DNA of 38,363 bases, from NCBI GenBank assembly GCA_023705945.1, contig BPTM01000115.1, positions 1 through 38,363 on the forward strand, in the 5' to 3' direction. This stretch comes from Candidatus Heimdallarchaeota archaeon. GTDB taxonomy: Archaea; Asgardarchaeota; Heimdallarchaeia; Heimdallarchaeales; Heimdallarchaeaceae. Under the pieces are notes generated by a model that saw only the letters and a program-made list of their open reading frames with translations, did no database searches and was not told where the DNA came from. How positions within the stretch are numbered: the first letter of the stretch is position 1; each line of letters begins with the position of its first letter. Shown here in pieces: positions 7,081 to 15,955 of this stretch. The position numbers and the translations under genes are program-made.

Positions 7081-8282
7081 CTCTTGTAAGAATCTTTAGA
7101 TTTAGTTAAGATATTATGTATTCTTTCTACTAGTACCGTCGCAGGAATATCAAAGGTAGTAATTTTTGCCCTCCTTCCTCGTTTACCCTCTTGTATAGGT
7201 CCGACGGTTTTTCCAATAATTCCTACTTTGTGCAGAGTTTCCACAGCACTTCTAAAAGTGGATTTACCTCTTACTTCTTCGTTGTATTCTTCACAACAAA
7301 GGACATAACTATCGTAGCTATCATCAACTGTAGTCGATGTAATCCCTTTTGTAGAAAGTTTTCGAGCAACACCTAAAGCTGCAAGTAGTTCATGTTGTCT
7401 TAAATCTTTTAACACATCTCTGCGTAATTCTGGATAAATATCAGCTCTTGCTGCACGTATATATTCTGGATTGATAAATGATTCATGTTTAAGATCCGCG
7501 AGTTTACCTGAACGATAAAGAATTTCTAAACCATGTCTTGCATTTTGAGAAGCTGCACAGATATCTGCTATTAAATTAAGGGTTTCATCAGAATAGGAGG
7601 TGGGATATAATGCTGTTTGAGCTCTGTACTCTAAGATTTGAAGTAGTTTATCTCTATCATATCCAGATAAATCAATCTGATCATGGATATGTCCCGACAA
7701 TGGTACGTTCAGTAAAGAACGCCACTCAATTGGTCTTGAAATCACAATTGTTGAAATCATAGATTTTTCAGAACCAAAATATTCTCCTGCATGAAAGATG
7801 CTCAATATATCTTCTGAGTTTAACATATTAGCTTCATCAATTGCAATTATCAATCGAATTTTCTCTATTGTTAATCGTTTAACCAGCATGTCGAGAATTT
7901 CTTCGTCACTAAACCCACGGGATTGAATATGGAAATGTTCTGAAAGGATATTTCTTAGGATAGCTGTTTTACTTCGAAATGAATGGCAATTATAATAAAG
8001 AAATTTCACATTGATGTTTCTATTATTAGCTGTTTCTTCGAATTTTTTCATTGTGTATTTACACAAAGCAGTTTTTCCCATTCCTGCGTCTCCTACTATG
8101 GCAACATTTACAGAGAAAGATCCTTCTTGCCCTAGCAAGGATCTGAAATTTCTTACTAATCTCTCAATTTCTTCTTCTCTAGTAGGTAATTCTATAGGTA
8201 CATACTCAGGATAAAGAGTAGATTCACTTTTAAAAATAGATTTTCCAAACATTGCGTTCTCGACATTACCAAATCCAGACAT
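7077..8282 (-). CDS. Orc1/Cdc6-family AAA+ ATPase, replication initiator type
   Basis: This 401-residue protein has an N-terminal linker with the TREEEIERL motif, Walker A GDAGMGKT (about 64-71), Walker B LIIAIDEAN, a sensor-1 strand (STIVISRP), an AAA+ lid, and a C-terminal winged helix (about 300-395). This is the architecture of archaeal Orc1/Cdc6, which binds origin recognition boxes and loads MCM. The length is usual for the family. Many archaea carry several paralogs, some of them regulators or plasmid initiators, so this may not be the main initiator. A GGGAT Shine-Dalgarno precedes the ATG. The AT-rich spacer upstream (8283-8420) is the first place to look for an origin. Confidence 0.85.
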   Translation of the reverse strand: MSGFGNVENAMFGKSIFKSESTLYPEYVPIELPTREEEIERLVRNFRSLLGQEGSFSVNVAIVGDAGMGKTALCKYTMKKFEETANNRNINVKFLYYNCHSFRSKTAILRNILSEHFHIQSRGFSDEEILDMLVKRLTIEKIRLIIAIDEANMLNSEDILSIFHAGEYFGSEKSMISTIVISRPIEWRSLLNVPLSGHIHDQIDLSGYDRDKLLQILEYRAQTALYPTSYSDETLNLIADICAASQNARHGLEILYRSGKLADLKHESFINPEYIRAARADIYPELRRDVLKDLRQHELLAALGVARKLSTKGITSTTVDDSYDSYVLCCEEYNEEVRGKSTFRSAVETLHKVGIIGKTVGPIQEGKRGRRAKITTFDIPATVLVERIHNILTKSKDSYKS

Positions 8283-8420
8283 AGAAATCCCTTTAACAAA
8301 AATAAATGATGCTGTTAATAAAAAATCTTCCGCTTGATTTAAACTTACATTTGCATTGGATTACTAATATTTGGACAATAACAAATTTTTTTAAAACCAA
8401 ATTCCAATGATAAACAAACC
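8283..8420. promoter_or_regulatory. AT-rich divergent spacer upstream of Orc1/Cdc6 with nested inverted repeats
   Basis: The spacer between the Orc1/Cdc6 gene and the GNAT gene is very AT-rich. It contains nested inverted arms, ATTGGA (8355-8360) with TCCAAT (8403-8408) and ATTTGG (8369-8374) with CCAAAT (8397-8402), around a T-run (8385-8392) leading to a TATA-like TTTAAAA. The TATA-like box suits transcription of the GNAT gene at 8421. The arms could be operator or origin elements. No classical G-rich origin recognition box is visible. Confidence 0.35.
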
Positions 8421-8876
8421 ATGGACAACGATGAAATGAAAAACGATGAAATAAAAGTCCATCTAATTGACTTTGATGATGTCCCAGCGCATGCTTTTCC
8501 ATTTTTCACATCTTATCGAATGTTCTTTGATGAAGAAATCAAATGTTATGGTTTCTTTCAGAATGAGGAAATAGTTGCAGTTTCAGCTGTAATTCCTGAC
8601 GACCCAAATTCAGAGAGTATCTTTATGTCAGTAGGATGTCCTATAATTTACGTATTTGAGGTTCGCGAAGATATGAGAAGAAAAGGGATTGGACAAATAA
8701 GTGCTGAAATCCTAGTTCGAGACATAATTAATAACGATACAGTTCAACTATGTTGTTCTCCCTTTGTTACTCCTTTCTGGCAAAAAATTGGTTTTAATAT
8801 TTCATTTTTTGATCAAAGTCTTTATATGCATAGAATGGTTTTGAAAAAGGAGAAAAAAGAAGATTCAGAGGATTGA
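8421..8876 (+). CDS. GNAT-family N-acetyltransferase
   Basis: The 151-residue protein shows the GNAT acetyl-CoA site: a beta-4 strand (IIYVFEV) leading into motif A, REDMRRKGIGQ (Q/RxxGxG), then helix alpha-3 and a C-terminal segment with PFWQKIGF, a typical GNAT motif B region. The acetyl acceptor cannot be told from sequence. The N-terminus is short and acidic. It is divergent from Orc1/Cdc6 and its stop lies two bases from the stop of the convergent AMP phosphorylase gene. The poly-Lys/Glu tail after the fold is probably disordered. Confidence 0.83.
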   Translation: MDNDEMKNDEIKVHLIDFDDVPAHAFPFFTSYRMFFDEEIKCYGFFQNEEIVAVSAVIPDDPNSESIFMSVGCPIIYVFEVREDMRRKGIGQISAEILVRDIINNDTVQLCCSPFVTPFWQKIGFNISFFDQSLYMHRMVLKKEKKEDSED

Positions 8877-8878
8877 AT

Positions 8879-10402
8879 CTATACTTTGGGTCCTGAAGAT
8901 ATTCTCTTCAAAATCATACCTTCTAATACATAGGGAGACAAGTTTGTTGCAAGGTTTAATGCTTCAGTAAGTCTTCCTTCACTATCAGAATATATAGTCA
9001 TTAATTTATCATCCTTCTTGCAGAAATCTCCACCTTTTTTATGAAGATAGGCACCAGCTTTTTTATGGCTTGGAGTTCCCGCAGCATAAGCAACTTTCTT
9101 AACAGCAACATTGGATAGTCTTACAATATAACCATCTTTAGGAGCTAGAACGTCTACGGTGTATTCCCCAACTTCAACTTCTTCTGGTTTAATATTGGGG
9201 TTTCCTCCTTGAACTCCTAGTATTTCTTCCATTTTTGCTTTTGCTTTACCTTTTTTAATGAAGTCAGCAGCTAAGGATGCTCCTTGACCTGCGGTAGCTA
9301 AACCAGCCATTTCGAAAAGAATTCCGGAAAGTTCATTACTTTTCTCGAGTACACTTGTAGGTCCTTTACCAAGTAGAACATTTAATGCTTCTCTTGCTTC
9401 TAAAGCGGGACCTACTGCTTTTCCAAGTGGCTGTTCTCCATAACTCAAAGCAGCTTCTATATGTATTCCGAGTCTTCTTCCTAATTCAGTAGATTCTTGT
9501 GCATATTGAATAGCTTCCTCTCTTGTTGGCATTTTTGATCCTGTTCCAGTAGGAATGTCTAATACAAGGTGATCAACCCCAGTAGATACTTTCTTACTAA
9601 AGATACTTGCTAACATCTGACTGTGTGGATCAATACCGAGAGGTTGTTCAATTTTATGAATTACAATTTCATCTAGAGGTGACAAATCTAAAGTACCTCC
9701 CCAGACAAGCATTCCCCGTACTTTAGGAGCTATTTCTAATATCTCATCGGATGAAAAATTCACATCACATAGAACTTCCATTGTATCAGCTGTTCCGCTT
9801 GGAGATGTGATTGCTCTGGAACTAGTTTTTGGTATCAATAGTCCTGCAGCTGCAATGGTTGGAACAATTATCAGTGAAACTTTGTTTCCAGGAATTCCCC
9901 CAATTGAGTGTTTGTCATACACTGGTTCGTCAAAATCTATAGTTGTTCCAAATTCGGCCATAGATTGGGTCAAAAATTGGATTTCATTCATATCGAGTCC
10001 CTTATAATATTGAGCAAGTGTAAACATGGAGAGCTCTAAATCTGTATATTGACCAACACAGATATCACTAACGATCGATCGAATTTGGCTTTCAGTCCAA
10101 ATTTTCCCAGTTTGCTTATTTTTAACATATTCAAGTGAGTGTGGTCTTTTTCTAGCAAAAACATTTACTTTCTTATTTTCTTTACTCAGTAATTTTGTGA
10201 TTAGTTCCTCAGAGAGACCTATAAAGCCTGGTTCAACAAGAGTCTCTGTAGAAATTACTTCACTCATAACTTCAGAATTTTCGCTCTTAATTTTAACATT
10301 TGCAGAATGTTGAATTTTAAATTTATCTAGCGTCTTTGCATTAACAAATGCTAAAGAACGTTCTATATTAGCATCAATTTTTTGGATTTTTAAATTAGGC
10401 AT
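8879..10402 (-). CDS. deoA: AMP phosphorylase (archaeal thymidine-phosphorylase family)
   Basis: This 507-residue protein has the archaeal-specific N-terminal extension (about 1-95) followed by the thymidine/pyrimidine phosphorylase fold. The hallmark KHSIGGIPGNK (phosphate-binding) and the SRAITSPSGTADTME motif are visible. Family knowledge: archaeal members convert AMP (also CMP and UMP) plus phosphate to the base and ribose 1,5-bisphosphate. That product feeds R15P isomerase and form III RuBisCO, neither of which is encoded here. Length matches characterised archaeal enzymes. The start has an AAGGGAT Shine-Dalgarno. Adenine deaminase, encoded two genes away on the same strand, would consume the adenine released. 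Confidence 0.93.
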   Translation of the reverse strand: MPNLKIQKIDANIERSLAFVNAKTLDKFKIQHSANVKIKSENSEVMSEVISTETLVEPGFIGLSEELITKLLSKENKKVNVFARKRPHSLEYVKNKQTGKIWTESQIRSIVSDICVGQYTDLELSMFTLAQYYKGLDMNEIQFLTQSMAEFGTTIDFDEPVYDKHSIGGIPGNKVSLIIVPTIAAAGLLIPKTSSRAITSPSGTADTMEVLCDVNFSSDEILEIAPKVRGMLVWGGTLDLSPLDEIVIHKIEQPLGIDPHSQMLASIFSKKVSTGVDHLVLDIPTGTGSKMPTREEAIQYAQESTELGRRLGIHIEAALSYGEQPLGKAVGPALEAREALNVLLGKGPTSVLEKSNELSGILFEMAGLATAGQGASLAADFIKKGKAKAKMEEILGVQGGNPNIKPEEVEVGEYTVDVLAPKDGYIVRLSNVAVKKVAYAAGTPSHKKAGAYLHKKGGDFCKKDDKLMTIYSDSEGRLTEALNLATNLSPYVLEGMILKRISSGPKV

Positions 10403-10568
10403 AATTATCCCTTTCCAATAAAAACTAATTAAAGTAGTTTATAATGTAATTTTCTTTTGGAATAAAAAAAATGTTTTTTTTACTTTTAATGTTTTCGTTT
10501 TTGTTGAAATATTAAAGAAATGGATAAAGCAATGGCATAAAAAATAGAATAAAGAGGAAAGAGAGAGC

Positions 10569-11441
10569 TTATTCTTCTCTTCTAACAATTTTTCTTGCTT
10601 CTAAATATAGTTTAAATCTTTGGAATAAGTGTAATCGTATAGCAACAATTAACGCAACAACCATAAGAAGCAATGGAATCCAGATAACTAAGGTGCTTAT
10701 ATTATATGCTAATCCCCAACCATGCAATCTAGTTAAGGTAAAGTTTACTCCAGCAAAGTATCCTGTTCCATTCACGAAACTTGCTGAATAGAACAATTGA
10801 TCCATTAAACCAGATTCCCTGTCAAAAACAATAGTAATATCAGTCACGTTATTTACTTCAGTTCTGAGTGTATGATTGTAAGTCACTTTCTTATCTTCAA
10901 ATGTCCAGTAAGATTGGTTTACTGCCGTAGAAGTTTCAAGGTAAAAGAAATAACTTTCTTCAGTATAATTAACACCATTTTCATAGAAATCCAAGGATAT
11001 TGGTAGAAAATACTTAAAGACAGCTAAAATCTGAAGACTGGTAGGATCATAACGAGCCATTACATCATTTACATATATCTGACACCAAGATTCAACATTC
11101 GGAAGTTGTAAATAGGGGTCTGTACCAATTTCAAGAATTATAGTATCCCCAGATTTTAGGTTTTTGTCTCCTTCTGCTATATTGAAATTATCAGTTTTTT
11201 CATAGTCTTGTACTTTCCATTTAAGTTTAGCATCTTTTTTTATGCTTGGATCATATGTAACATTGTTAAGGAATACCATATTGAGAGTTTCAGGTGGAAA
11301 AAGTGCTTCATAAATATTCTCTGTTGTTTTTGAGACATTTGAGGTTTGTTGATACATTGCACTTCCTATTGAAGCATTATTAAATACCAGAATCGTGAAA
11401 GTTAAAATAGATAATATTCCGAACACTTTAGCTTTTTTCAT
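10569..11441 (-). CDS. Unknown secreted protein with C-terminal membrane anchor
   Basis: The protein has 290 residues. It has an N-terminal signal peptide (about 3-27), an extracellular beta-rich domain with several NxS/T sequons (about 30-245), one transmembrane helix (about 252-272) and a basic cytosolic tail ending ARKIVRREE. I recognise no family. The topology resembles other Asgard surface proteins in this window, such as those at 5396 and 27319. It is transcribed toward AMP phosphorylase after a 166-base AT-rich spacer in which I see nothing else convincing. Confidence 0.72.
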   Translation of the reverse strand: MKKAKVFGILSILTFTILVFNNASIGSAMYQQTSNVSKTTENIYEALFPPETLNMVFLNNVTYDPSIKKDAKLKWKVQDYEKTDNFNIAEGDKNLKSGDTIILEIGTDPYLQLPNVESWCQIYVNDVMARYDPTSLQILAVFKYFLPISLDFYENGVNYTEESYFFYLETSTAVNQSYWTFEDKKVTYNHTLRTEVNNVTDITIVFDRESGLMDQLFYSASFVNGTGYFAGVNFTLTRLHGWGLAYNISTLVIWIPLLLMVVALIVAIRLHLFQRFKLYLEARKIVRREE

Positions 11442-11534
11442 ATATATCCCAATTTCCTTTTTATATTCTCGTTTTATCGTTCATTAACACACATTTTAAA
11501 AGATTGTGGTTAATCCTCTTTCTATTCTGGATTT

Positions 11535-12254
11535 TCACGGTTTTACAGTGAAATATAACCTCTTATTATTCTTTCCTCTATTTTCTGATTTAATTGAAAC
11601 AAACTCACCGACTTCATTTGTATTAGCTACATGTACTCCTCCGTCTGCTTGCATATCCACTCCTTTTATCTCAACAATTCTGAGTGTTTTGACACTCTCT
11701 GGAATCAAATTCACTTTCGTTCTAATTAAATCAGGAATTTTCAGAGCTTCTTCACGTTTCATATAGGTAACAGAAACAGGGTGATCTCCAGCTAGAATTT
11801 TATTAATTTCTGTCACGATTTTCTCGACTCTTTCTTGTCTTAAATGATCAATTTCAAAATCCACTCTACTTTTTTCTGGAGAAATATTCCCACCAGTGAC
11901 CATAGAACCATATTTTTTGAATAATATTCCAGATAAAGCATGAAGAGCAGTATGCATCCTCATTTGTCTATATCGTGTCTCCCAATTTAATGAACAAGAA
12001 ACTTTCTGGTATAACAAACTCTTCTGCGGGGTTGGTGAGAGTTTATGTAACACCTTACCTCCTTTAAAATATGCTTCTATCATATCATATTTCTCGCCTG
12101 AAGTTGTTTCTAGACGGCCTGTATCGCTCTGTAAGCCACCTCCACGGTAAGCAAAAGCAGTTTGGTTTAGAACAACAGTGTCATCAACAATTTCTTCGAT
12201 TTTTGCATCAAATTTCTTAATGTAAGAATCATCTTGAAAGAGTAATTTTGTCAT
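11535..12254 (-). CDS. alaX: AlaX-type alanyl-tRNA editing protein
   Basis: The 239-residue protein corresponds to the free-standing editing domain of alanyl-tRNA synthetase, which removes Ser (or Gly) from mischarged tRNA-Ala. It keeps the glycine-rich AFAYRGGGLQSDTG segment (about 33-46) and the zinc motif H101-TAL-H105. In the second zinc motif, where CxxxH (as in CGGTH) is common, it reads D204-GGV-H208 (QADGGVHVANT), so Asp replaces Cys. Length fits the mid-size AlaX-M class. The predicted reaction is hydrolysis of mischarged aminoacyl-tRNA. It lies between adenine deaminase and a surface-protein gene, with no obvious functional link. Confidence 0.88.
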   Translation of the reverse strand: MTKLLFQDDSYIKKFDAKIEEIVDDTVVLNQTAFAYRGGGLQSDTGRLETTSGEKYDMIEAYFKGGKVLHKLSPTPQKSLLYQKVSCSLNWETRYRQMRMHTALHALSGILFKKYGSMVTGGNISPEKSRVDFEIDHLRQERVEKIVTEINKILAGDHPVSVTYMKREEALKIPDLIRTKVNLIPESVKTLRIVEIKGVDMQADGGVHVANTNEVGEFVSIKSENRGKNNKRLYFTVKP

Positions 12255-12330
12255 AATAAACTTCTAGACAAATGAAATAAAAAATTTTGTGGAAAGAGGA
12301 GTTAGATTTTCGTAAATTAAATTTTTCTGA

Positions 12331-14088
12331 TTACTCAACTATTACATCAATTATATCCAATTTATCAACATCAACTAATCCTTGATCTGTAAGTTTCAAG
12401 TGTGGTATAACAGGTAGTGCAATAAAAGCTAAAGCCATGAAAGGATCAGATATTTTAGGGGTCAATTTTTCTAAAGCCTCTTCTAAACGTTTGAAATCGG
12501 CTATAACTTCTTCATATTTCTTAACACTCATAATTCCAGCAAATTCTAGTGGTAATACTGTATTCTCTTCTTCTGTGACAACAACTAATCCACCACTTGA
12601 GTCTTTTAGTTCCCAAATTGCTTCAATCATCATATTGTAATCTGTACCAACACATATTAGCTGATGGCAATCATGAGCAACCGTACTGGCAATTGCTCCA
12701 TTTTTTATCCCTAAACCCTTTACAAATCCTTTTCCAATATATTGCTCATTCGTATGCCGATTCATTACTATAACTGGTAGAACATCATTATCCAAATCTG
12801 GAACAATAAACTTTTCCATGACTTTTAATTCTGAAACCAAACTTACAGTAATTAGGGAATGCTCATTTACACCTATCGTTCGCACTTTCACCTTCTCTTC
12901 TTCTGGAACCATAAACATAATGTCTGTTAGCTGAGGGATTTCTAAATTGAACATAGTATTGATTACAAATTTGGGATACTTCTCATCTCTAAACTTCACT
13001 TTAAGTTCTCCTTCCTCGAAATAAATCTGACCATTAATTATGGTAGTGATTAAGTTGAAATCTTTCAAATTATCTACAATAATCAAATCAGCTACTTTAC
13101 CTGGGGCAATAGAACCAATTTCATTATCCAATCCTAAATGAGTAGCAGGATTAATGGTGAGCATTTGAAGAACTGTCATAGGGTCCATACCAGAGTTGAC
13201 AGATAATCTAAAAGAATAATCAAGATGACCTTTATCAAATAAATCAACAGGATTCCGGTCATCTGATGCAATCATTATGTTTCTAGTGTCAATTTCCATT
13301 TCTTTTAATTCATGAACTACATTCGATAAATCCTTAGCAAATGAACCTTCTCTCAGTTGTATTTTCATTCCTAAACGTAATTTTTCAAGAACTTCTTCTC
13401 CGCTAGATGCTTCATGATCAGAAGATATTCCAGCAGCAATGTAAGCTTGCAATTCTTTTCCTCTTAGTAAAGGAGCATGTCCTTCAATTAACTTCCCAGC
13501 ACTTTTTGCAGCATCAATTTTTGCTAAGACTTCTTTATCGGTAAACAAAACACCGGGATAGTTCATCATCTCTGCTAATGCAAAAATATCTTCTCGTTCC
13601 ATTAATTTTGCAATAGCTGCTGAATTCAGTTCTGCCCCAGAAGTTTCAAATCCTGGCAAAGACGGAACACATGAAGGAGCTTCAACTAGAAATCGAATAG
13701 GTGACTTTTTAGCTTGCTTTAGGAAAACTTCCAGTCCTTGAACTCCAGCTACATTGACAAGCTCATGGGGATCAATAACACAAGTAGTTGTTCCATGAGG
13801 AATAACAGCCCTTGAAAATTGTGTTATAGATAACATAGAAGATTCTACATGAATATGAGATTCAATCAAACCAGGGCATACTATTTTCCCTTCTAAATTG
13901 ATTATTCTAGTCTTTTTGCCTTCAAAATTAGATGTGTCTTTTCCTACATGACTAATATAACCTGCTGTTATAGCAACATCAGATTCAAGTATCTCCTTGG
14001 TTAAAACATTGGCTACTAACCCACCCCTAAGTATCATATCAGCTTTAGTTTTTCCTAAGGCAATCTCGATTTTTGCTTTCGTATTCAT
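12331..14088 (-). CDS. ade: Adenine deaminase
   Basis: This 585-residue amidohydrolase matches adenine deaminase over its whole length. The metal motif ESHIHVESSM, the PHGTTTCVIDPHE segment, the ASDDRNP metal Asp and GLGIKNGAIASTVAHDCH in the C-terminal domain are all present. It converts adenine to hypoxanthine and ammonia. A TTG seven codons upstream is possible, but ATG 14088 is better: a TATA-like element lies at 14120-14129 on the minus strand, giving a near-leaderless message. Together with AMP phosphorylase (8879-10402) it gives a path from AMP to hypoxanthine. Confidence 0.93.
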   Translation of the reverse strand: MNTKAKIEIALGKTKADMILRGGLVANVLTKEILESDVAITAGYISHVGKDTSNFEGKKTRIINLEGKIVCPGLIESHIHVESSMLSITQFSRAVIPHGTTTCVIDPHELVNVAGVQGLEVFLKQAKKSPIRFLVEAPSCVPSLPGFETSGAELNSAAIAKLMEREDIFALAEMMNYPGVLFTDKEVLAKIDAAKSAGKLIEGHAPLLRGKELQAYIAAGISSDHEASSGEEVLEKLRLGMKIQLREGSFAKDLSNVVHELKEMEIDTRNIMIASDDRNPVDLFDKGHLDYSFRLSVNSGMDPMTVLQMLTINPATHLGLDNEIGSIAPGKVADLIIVDNLKDFNLITTIINGQIYFEEGELKVKFRDEKYPKFVINTMFNLEIPQLTDIMFMVPEEEKVKVRTIGVNEHSLITVSLVSELKVMEKFIVPDLDNDVLPVIVMNRHTNEQYIGKGFVKGLGIKNGAIASTVAHDCHQLICVGTDYNMMIEAIWELKDSSGGLVVVTEEENTVLPLEFAGIMSVKKYEEVIADFKRLEEALEKLTPKISDPFMALAFIALPVIPHLKLTDQGLVDVDKLDIIDVIVE

Positions 14089-14152
14089 CGAAGAAACCAA
14101 TAACAACAAATCAAAGACACAATATAAACTTTAAGCATCTATTATTAATCAA

Positions 14153-14163
14153 CTTTATAAATG
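14153..14163 (+). promoter_or_regulatory. TATA box of the degV gene
   Basis: CTTTATAAATG lies about 26-36 bases before the ATG at 14189, the distance expected for a leaderless archaeal transcript. The divergent adenine deaminase gene has its own TATA-like element at 14120-14129 on the other strand. Confidence 0.55.
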
Positions 14164-14188
14164 ATAACTCTGTTTTAAAATTGTCCAA

Positions 14189-15016
14189 ATGAAAATTGGT
14201 GTCATAACAGATTCAGCTGCAGACTTACCAGAAGAATTAGTGGAGAAGCACAATATTGCTATAATACCACATGTTGTTTATTTTGACAACAAATATTGGA
14301 AGCTTGGTGTTGACATTTCAGTAGATGATTATTATAGTTTAATAAGGAACAGAGATTTAATTCCCCCAACTACAAATCCTGAACCAAACGACTTTGCTGA
14401 AAAATTAAAAGAAGGCTTTGAGCAACACGGTTATGAGCATATTTTCTCTGTTTCTGTTTCAAGTGAACTAAGTGGATCAACCTTTAATGCACATAGAATA
14501 GCTGCTAAAAAATTCACAGGGAAAGTCACAGTCATTGATACACAATCGGCTTCAGGAGTACAAGGGTTAATAATTTTAAAAATATTCGAGCTAAGCGCTA
14601 AAGGCGTAAAAATTGAAGAGATTGAAAAATATGTTAATGATATAAAGAAGAATTATTTCTTAGATGTTGGTTTTCATACATTGGACAACGTCTATAAATC
14701 GGGAAGATTGAAGTCAAAATTTGTTTTGAATTTAACGAAATCAATCAAAATAAAACCAGTAGCTGTAATGGAAAAACCAGGAATTTTGCAATCTACATTA
14801 CCGGGCTTTTTTACAAACAAATCAATGGCTAAACGTCTAATTAGTCTTGCAATAAAGAACGTTAATAAATCTCTTTCATATGATTTGGTAATCTCTCATG
14901 TTGAAAACCAAGAAGGTGTAGATATAATAATTAAGAAACTTTGTAAAAAACTAAAGATTAACAGATATTTTGTTACTCCAGCATCGCCAATAATTGGCAC
15001 ATCAACAGGTATATGA
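14189..15016 (+). CDS. degV: DegV-family (fatty-acid binding) protein
   Basis: The 275-residue protein has the two-domain DegV fold. Visible signs are the opening KIGVITDSAADLP, the YFDNKYWKLGVDIS segment, PPTTNPEP with the Thr that contacts a fatty-acid carboxylate, and SSELSGSTFNA. Bacterial members bind fatty acids and can serve as FakB subunits of fatty acid kinase. No FakA kinase is seen here, and archaeal membranes do not need fatty acyl chains, so the ligand in this organism is open. The length is normal. It has its own TATA box and runs convergent with the hydrolase at 15056. Confidence 0.9.
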   Translation: MKIGVITDSAADLPEELVEKHNIAIIPHVVYFDNKYWKLGVDISVDDYYSLIRNRDLIPPTTNPEPNDFAEKLKEGFEQHGYEHIFSVSVSSELSGSTFNAHRIAAKKFTGKVTVIDTQSASGVQGLIILKIFELSAKGVKIEEIEKYVNDIKKNYFLDVGFHTLDNVYKSGRLKSKFVLNLTKSIKIKPVAVMEKPGILQSTLPGFFTNKSMAKRLISLAIKNVNKSLSYDLVISHVENQEGVDIIIKKLCKKLKINRYFVTPASPIIGTSTGI

Positions 15017-15055
15017 ACTATTATAGTATCTCTTCTTCCTTCTGAATAGAAGCAA

Positions 15056-15898
15056 TCACATTTTTATTTTGTTTAAGTATTTGTTCACTTCTTCAGCTAT
15101 TAATTTCTCTTTTCCTTCTAGTATTCGATGCATCGAAACATCAAGTTGGATGATTTCAGAATCAAGATGATGTGTAAACTCCTTGGATTTTTCTGGATCC
15201 ACGAAGTAATCTTTTTTAGCTACAAAGATGAGCATGGGGATATCGATTTCTTTCTGTCTTCCTATAATGTCATATGAAATAATAAACTCCAAAACATACC
15301 GTCGAAGGCTCCAAGCGTCATTTTTCTTCAAACGTTCCTCTGCCCATGTAACATTTTCTGATTCTTTTTTATTTCGTATTTTTACGTAGAACCTATAGAA
15401 TACAATAATTAATTTTTGTATAAAACTCATAAAAAATGTAGGAATCCAACCTAGGATTGGTAGCCAAAAAGGGGTTCTATAATGGTCTTGGGGGCTGAAA
15501 ACCACCAAAGCGCTTGGTTTCTTACCAGTGCCATCTAACACATAACTAAAAACCATAGCAGCACCAGAACAACTACCTAATAAAATGAAATCTTTGTTTT
15601 TAAGTTTCAGATGATCTATCACTATTTTGAGTTCTTCATTATACTCTTCAACGGTAAAAAGACCTTTCTTGTGTGGTGTAAGAGATTCTCCAAATCCTCG
15701 AGGTTCGTAAATAAAGACGTTGCCATAAGCTCGTGATTCTTTAGCAGCTGTGCTAACACTATCGATAGCATTTAACCATCCTGGGACGAAAATGATATTT
15801 TTTTTTGAATATTCTTCATTTGTACATGGAAACTTTGCGACTCTGATTTTCACATCGGGATCAGTGTGTGTATTTACAATATCTATAGTTTCATTCAT
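15056..15898 (-). CDS. Alpha/beta hydrolase with Cys at the nucleophile position
   Basis: The 280-residue protein has an alpha/beta hydrolase fold: oxyanion strand NIIFVPGWL (34-42), EPRGFGES (65-72), nucleophile elbow at 108-112, a cap with a hydrophobic helix (about 145-170), acid region FVAKKDYFVDP, and His in SMHRILEG. The elbow reads G-S-C110-S-G rather than GxSxG, so the nucleophile position is Cys. Dienelactone hydrolases use GxCxG, but the rest here is more like lipase/esterase or epoxide-hydrolase relatives. The substrate is unknown. It is followed on the same strand by nothing close, and it lies downstream of the peroxiredoxin gene. Confidence 0.8.
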   Translation of the reverse strand: MNETIDIVNTHTDPDVKIRVAKFPCTNEEYSKKNIIFVPGWLNAIDSVSTAAKESRAYGNVFIYEPRGFGESLTPHKKGLFTVEEYNEELKIVIDHLKLKNKDFILLGSCSGAAMVFSYVLDGTGKKPSALVVFSPQDHYRTPFWLPILGWIPTFFMSFIQKLIIVFYRFYVKIRNKKESENVTWAEERLKKNDAWSLRRYVLEFIISYDIIGRQKEIDIPMLIFVAKKDYFVDPEKSKEFTHHLDSEIIQLDVSMHRILEGKEKLIAEEVNKYLNKIKM

Positions 15899-15955
15899 TA
15901 ACAGTAAAAAAGCATTCTATAATTTAATTCTTTCTAAAAAAAGAAAAAAAAGAGA

